From the NCBI GenBank assembly GCA_015494295.1, contig WGBO01000001.1, forward strand, positions 1-52,573: DNA of 52,573 nt. Reading direction: 5' to 3'. This DNA comes from Gammaproteobacteria bacterium. Its GTDB lineage: Bacteria; Pseudomonadota; Gammaproteobacteria; DSM-19610. The notes under the pieces were generated by a model. That model did not search any database, was not told where the DNA came from, and was given only the letters and a program-made list of their open reading frames with translations. Below are positions 48,320 through 52,573 of this stretch, in pieces (position 1 is the stretch's first letter; the number at the start of each line of letters is the position of its first letter). Made by a program: the position numbers and the translations under genes.

Positions 48320-49710
48320 AGGGTGAAACGCTGGTGCAGAGAGGGTATCTCCACCCGGTTGGCGCCCAGTTTCGCGGCGAAGGCGTGCAGTGACTTTTCC
48401 TCGCCGTGCACCAGGAAGGTTGTCGCCGGCCGCCCCGCCGCCCGCAACCAGTCCAGCAACGCCGACTGGTCGGCGTGCGCCGAAAAGCCGCCGATGGTGT
48501 ACACCTCGGCGCGCACCGGGATCTCCTCGCCGAAGATACGCACCCTTTCCGCGCCGTCGATAATGCGTCGCGCCAGCGTGCCCTGGGCGGCGTAACCCAC
48601 GAACACGATGCTGTTCTGGCGCCGCCACAGGTTGTGCTTGAGGTGGTGACGGATGCGCCCGCCGGTACACATCCCCGAACCGGCCATGATGATGGCGCCG
48701 CCGTCGATCTGGTTGATGGCCATGGACTCGGCGGTTTCACGGGTGAAGTGCAGACCGGGGAGGTCGAAGGGATCGGTGCCGGCGTCGAACAGTTCCCGCG
48801 TTTCCGGGTTGTAGCATTCGGGGTGACGGCGAAAGATCTGGGTGGCGGAAATCGCCATCGGGGAATCGAGAAACACATTGGCAAAATATTCGATGCCACC
48901 GTTTTCCATGCCTTCGCGCAAAAAGTACAGGATCTCCTGGGCGCGTTCCAGGGCGAAGGTGGGGATGATAACGTTGCCGCCACGCCGGATCGTGCGGTTG
49001 ATCACGTCGTACAGTTCCCGTACCGAGGGTTCGAGCTGTTTGTGCCGGCGATCGCCGTAGGTGGTTTCGATCACCACGGTATCGACCCGCGGCGGTCGCG
49101 CCGGCGGCCTCAGTATCACCCGGCCCGGAAAGCCCAGGTCGCCGGAAAACAGGATGCGCTGGCGATTCCCGTCCTCGTCGAGGTCGAGGACGATGCTGGC
49201 CGAGCCGAGGATATGGCCGGCATCGATGAAGGTGACGTCGATACCGCCTGCCAGACGCAGGGGCTTGTTGTAGGCCGCGCGCCGGCCAAAGTAGTCGAGG
49301 CTGTTCAGTGCATCCAGCGTGGTGTAGAGCGGCTCGATCGAAATCGCGTGGTTGCCACCGTGCCGGCGCGCCTTGCGCATCTGGTAGCGCGCTTCTTCCT
49401 CCTGGAGGCCGGCGGCGTCCAGCATCACCAGCCGTGCCAGCTCCACCGATGCCGCGGTGGTAATGATCTCGCCGCGGAAACCGCCCTTCACCAGCAGCGG
49501 TATGCGCCCGCAGTGGTCGAGGTGCGCGTGAGTCAGCAGCAGGTAGTCGATGTCGGCCGGCTCGAACCCGAACGGCCGCGCGTTCTCCTCGGAAAGTTCG
49601 TGGCCGCCCTGGTACATTCCGCAATCGATGAGAATGCGTTTGCCGTCACACTCGACCAGGTGGCAGGAACCCGTCACACCCTGCGCGGCGCCGTGAAAGG
49701 ATATCCGCAC
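48316..49710 (-). CDS. Beta-CASP metallo-beta-lactamase RNase-like protein
   Basis: The beta-CASP group processes RNA (CPSF-73 and Ysh1 relatives). The 464-residue protein has the metal motif HAHLDHCGRIP (about residue 61), FIDAGHILGSAS, the beta-CASP regions (VIETTYGDR, PTFALERAQEILYFL), AGSGMCTGGRI, and FSAHADQ with the last zinc ligand, then FLVHGE. It resembles the prokaryotic RNA-cleaving MBL proteins, such as E. coli-unlike Thermus TTHA0252. It lies 10 bases after the gene at 49721 and is probably cotranscribed with it. Confidence 0.93.
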   Translation of the reverse strand: MRISFHGAAQGVTGSCHLVECDGKRILIDCGMYQGGHELSEENARPFGFEPADIDYLLLTHAHLDHCGRIPLLVKGGFRGEIITTAASVELARLVMLDAAGLQEEEARYQMRKARRHGGNHAISIEPLYTTLDALNSLDYFGRRAAYNKPLRLAGGIDVTFIDAGHILGSASIVLDLDEDGNRQRILFSGDLGFPGRVILRPPARPPRVDTVVIETTYGDRRHKQLEPSVRELYDVINRTIRRGGNVIIPTFALERAQEILYFLREGMENGGIEYFANVFLDSPMAISATQIFRRHPECYNPETRELFDAGTDPFDLPGLHFTRETAESMAINQIDGGAIIMAGSGMCTGGRIRHHLKHNLWRRQNSIVFVGYAAQGTLARRIIDGAERVRIFGEEIPVRAEVYTIGGFSAHADQSALLDWLRAAGRPATTFLVHGEEKSLHAFAAKLGANRVEIPSLHQRFTL

Positions 49711-49720
49711 CCGCGGTGCC

Positions 49721-50311
49721 TCAATGCTTGACCGGCATGAGGATCACCGGGTCGGCACCGGCCCAGCCCAGGCGCATCGCGCACCGTTCCGCCTGTTCGG
49801 GCTCACAGTGCAGGATGACCGCGTAGCGGCCCTGCTGGATGGCATCGTGAATCACCTCGATATCCGTGTCCGGCACCCCCATGCGATGCAGGGCGCTGGC
49901 CAACTGGGTGAGCGCCGCCGCGCCCGCCATCGCGCCACCAGCCAGCGCCGCGCCGGCAATGGCGCCGCCCAGTGCCTCCACGACCGGGCCGGCGGCCAGC
50001 AGGGGACCGATGCCAGGCAACACGAACAGGCCGGTGGCGCCGGCCAGCAAGCCCCACAGGGCGCCCCAGGCCGCGCCGTGTTCGCCCCAGACCCGGATAC
50101 GTTCCCCGGTGCCGGTATAGGCCAGCCCGAGCATGTCGTCGCCGGCGCCGCCGGAACGGTGCAACAGCGACAGGCGGTCCATCGGGAATTCGTCCTCGAT
50201 CAGTTTTTCCACCACCCGCGTCGCGGCCCGTTCGTCGTCGAAGATACCGCAGGCCAATACCAGCCTGGGGGTATCCTGACGCGGATCCGGTGAAGAAGTC
50301 TGTTCACCCAT
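49721..50311 (-). CDS. GS17M/DUF1269-like stress protein with Gly/Ala-zipper segment
   Basis: A 196-residue protein with an alpha/beta N-terminus (LVLACGIFDDERAATRVVEKL, then MDRLSLLHRSGG). A Gly/Ala-rich membrane-like region follows (about 85-145, AAWGALWGLLAGATGLFVLPG and GGAIAGAALAGGAMAGAAAL). An alpha/beta C-terminus (DIEVIHDAIQQGRYAVILHCEPEQAE) ends the protein. This is the layout of the general stress 17M or DUF1269 type. Function is unknown. Its transcript starts from the palindrome shared with the holin-like gene. Confidence 0.82.
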   Translation of the reverse strand: MGEQTSSPDPRQDTPRLVLACGIFDDERAATRVVEKLIEDEFPMDRLSLLHRSGGAGDDMLGLAYTGTGERIRVWGEHGAAWGALWGLLAGATGLFVLPGIGPLLAAGPVVEALGGAIAGAALAGGAMAGAAALTQLASALHRMGVPDTDIEVIHDAIQQGRYAVILHCEPEQAERCAMRLGWAGADPVILMPVKH

Positions 50312-50407
50312 CGTCCTGCTCCCCTGCCGGGCCTCAACGCCCGGACCTGATCCATGCGCCGCGCGGTCGCGCCACGCTGGCCGGGGCAGAAGCCCGGCCC
50401 TGGCACC

Positions 50408-50477
50408 AATCTACCATGGCTGCGCCGGCGCCGTTGTCACCCAGGTTACAGCCCCTCCGCCGGCCGGCTGTCAGAAT
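50408..50477. promoter_or_regulatory. Divergent Crp-type promoter of the GS17M-like and holin-like genes
   Basis: TGTCA-CCCAGG-TTACA (50435-50450, centre 50442.5) has one mismatch to the palindrome. On the plus strand, CAGAAT (50472-50477) starts 29.5 bp from the centre. On the minus strand, TAGATT (50413 down to 50408) does so too. The geometry is that of the sites at 45646 and 37077. Confidence 0.65.
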
Positions 50478-50507
50478 GCTCCGAACCGGACTCCGGGAGT
50501 GGATGAC

Positions 50508-50915
50508 ATGATGCTGATCGGGATACTGTTTATCTGGCTGCTGACCGCGGCAGGCCTGTGGCTGGTCACCCTCCTGCTCAAGGGGGTGCGGGCGCGCTCC
50601 GCCACCGACCTGCTGCTGGCGGCGCTGGTTCTGGGCCTCATCAACGCCTTCATCCGGCCGCTGCTGTGGATGCTCACCCTTCCGCTTACCGTGTTCACCT
50701 TCGGCATCTTCGCGCTGCTGATCAATGCCTTCATGGTCAAGCTCACCGCCGCCATCGTGCCCGGTTTCGAGGTCGACCGCTTCTCCGACGCGGTTCTGGC
50801 CGCCATCGTCATGGCGCTGCTGGCGATCATCGGCTTCATCCTGCTCCAGGTGTTCATGTTTGATACGGTGTTCTGGATCCACATGGACAGCGGCCACCCT
50901 CGCTACGGTATCTAG
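50508..50915 (+). CDS. Small membrane protein of the phage holin 4_2 (YvlD-like) family
   Basis: A 135-residue protein with four likely membrane segments (LIGILFIWLLTAAGLWLVTLL, LLLAALVLGLINAFIRPLL, FGIFALLINAFMVKLTAAI and AAIVMALLAIIGFILLQVF). The family is named for a phage protein but is common in chromosomes and linked to stress. The start at 50508 has a GGGAG ribosome site 8 bases before it; a GTG at 50499 would be too close. It has its own palindrome-linked promoter and is convergent with the CMD gene. Confidence 0.85.
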   Translation: MMLIGILFIWLLTAAGLWLVTLLLKGVRARSATDLLLAALVLGLINAFIRPLLWMLTLPLTVFTFGIFALLINAFMVKLTAAIVPGFEVDRFSDAVLAAIVMALLAIIGFILLQVFMFDTVFWIHMDSGHPRYGI

Positions 50916-50925
50916 CGCGCCCGGC

Positions 50926-51480
50926 TCACACCGGCTGCGCCCAGGCCATGGCGCTGAAGGCCTCGTCCAGTGGTGTTTCGGTGATATGGTTCATGTAATT
51001 CGACAGCGTCTTCATGGCTACGCCCAGCACAACCTCAAGCAGCTGCGCCCGGGTAAAACCCGTGTCGAGGAATTCCCGCACCTGCGTCTCGCCGACGAAG
51101 CCGCGGTTCTCCACGATGGCTGCCGTCATGCGCCGCAAGGCCTCCAGGCGGGGATCGCCGAGCGGCTCCCCGCGGCGCAAGGCCTCTATCACATCCTCCG
51201 GCACGTGTTTCAGCGTCGCGATGGTGCTGTGCGCGGCCACGCAATAGGTACAACGGTTGGTGAAACTTGTGGTCAACAGGACCACCTGCTGCTCGGCCGG
51301 CGACAAGGTTCCGGATTCGAATTGTTCCAGCATCGCCAGGTAAGCCTTCAGCACGCCGGGCGCCTCGCCCATCACGGCCGCGATATTGGGAATGAAGCCG
51401 AACATCTCCTGCAGGCCCTGCAGGGCGCCACGCGCCGCCTGCGGCGCACTTTCCACACTATGTACCTTGAAACCTGTCAT
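50926..51480 (-). CDS. Carboxymuconolactone decarboxylase / AhpD-like protein
   Basis: AhpD-like proteins use a CxxC pair to reduce peroxides or a partner. The 184-residue protein has NRCTYCVAAHSTIATL, with the CxxC and nearby His in the AhpD pattern, preceded by LSPAEQQVVLLTTSF. The start at 51480 has an AAGGAG ribosome site; the longer frame upstream would run through an operator-like palindrome. It lies downstream of the TetR gene, 128 bases from it. Confidence 0.9.
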   Translation of the reverse strand: MTGFKVHSVESAPQAARGALQGLQEMFGFIPNIAAVMGEAPGVLKAYLAMLEQFESGTLSPAEQQVVLLTTSFTNRCTYCVAAHSTIATLKHVPEDVIEALRRGEPLGDPRLEALRRMTAAIVENRGFVGETQVREFLDTGFTRAQLLEVVLGVAMKTLSNYMNHITETPLDEAFSAMAWAQPV

Positions 51481-51532
51481 GACATGCTCCTTGCTGCGAA
51501 CAGCGGTTGAAGGGGTTCGAACCCCGGATAAG

Positions 51533-51561
51533 GGTCTGGAATGATCATTCCATACCAGACC
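51533..51561. promoter_or_regulatory. Probable TetR operator upstream of the AhpD-like gene
   Basis: TGGAATGATCATTCCA (51537-51552) is a perfect 16-bp palindrome, flanked by GGTCTGG (51533-51539) and CCAGACC (51555-51561). Its first 15 bases, from 51533, match at 14 places a sequence just upstream of the TetR gene (52206-52220). Confidence 0.65.
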
Positions 51562-51608
51562 AGAAAATACGCAGGCCGAACGACGCAACCTGTCTCCACA
51601 ACGCTGGG

Positions 51609-52190
51609 TCACTCGAGAATTTTAAGTGCCTGCGCGGCCACGGACTTCAGCACGTTCTTGCGTGGCCGGCTGCGGGACATCACGCGCATGCCGATCAGGG
51701 CGGCAAGCAACAGGCGCGCGGCCTCCACGGGCCTGACATCGGCATTGAACTCACCCAGCGCCTGGCCTTCCCGGACCAGGTCACGGAAATACACCTCGAT
51801 GGCCTCGAAACCCCGCGCCACGATGGCGGCGACCTCGGTGTCGTGCGGAGCGACGTCAAGCGCGGTATTGACCAGGAAACAACCGTCGCCAGGCGTGTCA
51901 CCGGCGGCTTCCCGCACCAGGGTGTCGAACAGGGCGCGCAAGGTCTGTGCGGGGCTTCTCCCCTGGCGCAGAGCAGACAGGAAGGCCTTGCGCTCAACCT
52001 TGTCATAACGCTTGAGAGCCTTCAGAAACAGTTGCCGCTTGTCACCGAAAGTGTCGTAGATGCTGCCGCGATTGACACCCATGGCCTCGACAAGGTCCTG
52101 CATGGACGTAGCTTCGTAACCATGCGCCCAGAACGCCTCCATGGCCGCGCACAGGGCTTCGTCGACGTCGAATGTTTTTTCCCAGGGCAT
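51609..52190 (-). CDS. TetR family repressor
   Basis: The 193-residue protein has the N-terminal HTH (AMEAFWAHGYEATSMQDLVEAMGVNRGSIYDTFGDK, about 15-50, shortened to TSMQDLVEAMGVNRGSIY) and an all-helical ligand domain. The sequence CFLVNTALDVAPHD resembles the AcrR/NemR-like group that reacts to electrophiles, in which a Cys takes part. The start at 52190 has no clear ribosome site. It probably represses itself and the AhpD-like gene through the two operator-like sites. Confidence 0.9.
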   Translation of the reverse strand: MPWEKTFDVDEALCAAMEAFWAHGYEATSMQDLVEAMGVNRGSIYDTFGDKRQLFLKALKRYDKVERKAFLSALRQGRSPAQTLRALFDTLVREAAGDTPGDGCFLVNTALDVAPHDTEVAAIVARGFEAIEVYFRDLVREGQALGEFNADVRPVEAARLLLAALIGMRVMSRSRPRKNVLKSVAAQALKILE

Positions 52191-52205
52191 GAAAACAGAC
52201 TAGAT

Positions 52206-52220
52206 GGTCTGGAACGATCA
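52206..52220. promoter_or_regulatory. Probable TetR operator upstream of tetR itself
   Basis: GGTCTGGAACGATCA (52206-52220) repeats 14 of 15 bases of the sequence at 51533-51547. It lies 16 bases before the TetR start codon, the normal place for self-repression. Confidence 0.6.
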
Positions 52221-52285
52221 GTCAAGACTGGCGGAGTTAATTGCCTCCGTCTCCTTTTTAGATGTCAAATGTTACTGGTCGCCGG

Positions 52286-52573
52286 CTATTTGCAGACTTC
52301 TCGCGAACATTTCTCGCGTGTGCGGATGTGGTAGACCGATTCCACCGGCAAAACGGCCACGATACCGTCACCCTGGACACCGGTATGGGCAACTTCGACG
52401 ATAGCCTCGGCGATCTCTTCCGCGCGTGACTGCCCGATGAAGACTTCCACCCGCACGTGCTCGCCAAGCCAGTCGGATTCGTAAAAATTCGCGTATTCGC
52501 CGTAGCCCTTGACCCGCGTTACGCTGACACCCGGCACACCGAGCGCGCGCAAGCGTTCCTCGACCGCTTCCAG
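52286..52573 (-). CDS. PII-like signalling protein (5' end cut by window)
   Basis: PII proteins bind ATP, ADP and 2-oxoglutarate and control nitrogen or carbon uptake. About 95 residues of the end are visible, beginning LEAVEERLRALGVPGVSVTRVKGYGEY; the start is outside the window. The C-terminal part has GVQGDGIVAVLPVESVYHIRT, the PII signature. The T-loop region (YANFYESDWLGEHVRVEVF) lacks the Tyr51 motif of GlnB/GlnK, so it is a PII-like variant not controlled by uridylylation. The last residues include REKCSREVC, with two Cys. Confidence 0.85.
   Translation of the reverse strand: MEAVEERLRALGVPGVSVTRVKGYGEYANFYESDWLGEHVRVEVFIGQSRAEEIAEAIVEVAHTGVQGDGIVAVLPVESVYHIRTREKCSREVCK

Noticed and set aside
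46157..48670. An 837-residue open frame on the minus strand across the P-type ATPase
   Set aside because: It is antisense to an ATPase with all catalytic motifs, and it has low-complexity His/Gln/Arg composition and no domain.
50508..50915. Phage remnant suggested by the holin-like family name
   Set aside because: The family is common in bacterial chromosomes, and no lysin, integrase or other phage gene is nearby.
51475..51484. TGTCATGACA as a possible fifth site of the Crp-type regulon
   Set aside because: It lacks the 6-base spacer and covers the start codon of the AhpD-like gene, so it is probably a chance palindrome.

Overview
The window is high-GC chromosomal DNA with short gaps between genes. 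Its core gene order, leuCDB-asd-fimV-truA-[ftsH]-trpFBA-accD-folC-dedD-cvpA-purF-metZ, is the arrangement known from Pseudomonas and related Gammaproteobacteria. FimV/HubP, LpxH, CbpA/CbpM, CvpA and a DedD-type SPOR protein also fit that class. I infer a gammaproteobacterium, perhaps a Chromatiales or Ectothiorhodospira-like lineage; the sequence alone cannot give the genus. I see no rRNA or tRNA gene, CRISPR array, insertion sequence or prophage, and no gene-free stretch longer than 300 bases.

Layout. 1-9.9 kb: a GGDEF/EAL signalling protein cut by the window edge, cysS, two cyclophilin genes in tandem, lpxH, a secreted protein of unknown function, a ferritin-like DUF455 protein, glycerate kinase, a small unknown gene and a SIMPL-domain protein. 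9.9-28.9 kb: the conserved biosynthetic block for methionine, purine, folate, fatty acid, tryptophan, leucine and aspartate-family synthesis. An ftsH gene with a sigma-32-type promoter sits inside it between truA and trpF. 28.9-31.6 kb: a LysR regulator facing leuC, an IscA-like protein with an altered cysteine tail, and an ATP-grasp ligase that overlaps it. 31.6-35.6 kb: YggX, an AmrS-type radical SAM protein, SelO and a thioredoxin-TPR protein like CnoX. The last two have nearly matching promoters.

35.6-50.9 kb is the most interesting part: an accessory stress and energy region. It encodes a Crp/Fnr regulator, the CbpA/CbpM chaperone pair, PEP synthase, glucan phosphorylase, an amino acid permease, a STAS-universal stress protein fusion, a P-type proton ATPase, a beta-CASP metallo-beta-lactamase nuclease, glycine/alanine-zipper membrane proteins and a holin-like membrane protein. 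Four intergenic palindromes, TGTCA-N6-TGACA or TGTCA-N6-TTACA, lie in its promoter regions. From them, six outward -10-like hexamers each begin exactly 29.5 bp from the palindrome centre. That is the geometry of class II Crp-type activation (site at about -41.5). I propose one Crp/Fnr regulon covering the whole region.

50.9-52.6 kb: a TetR regulator with two matching operator-like sites, an AhpD-like CxxC protein under it, and a PII-like protein cut by the window edge.
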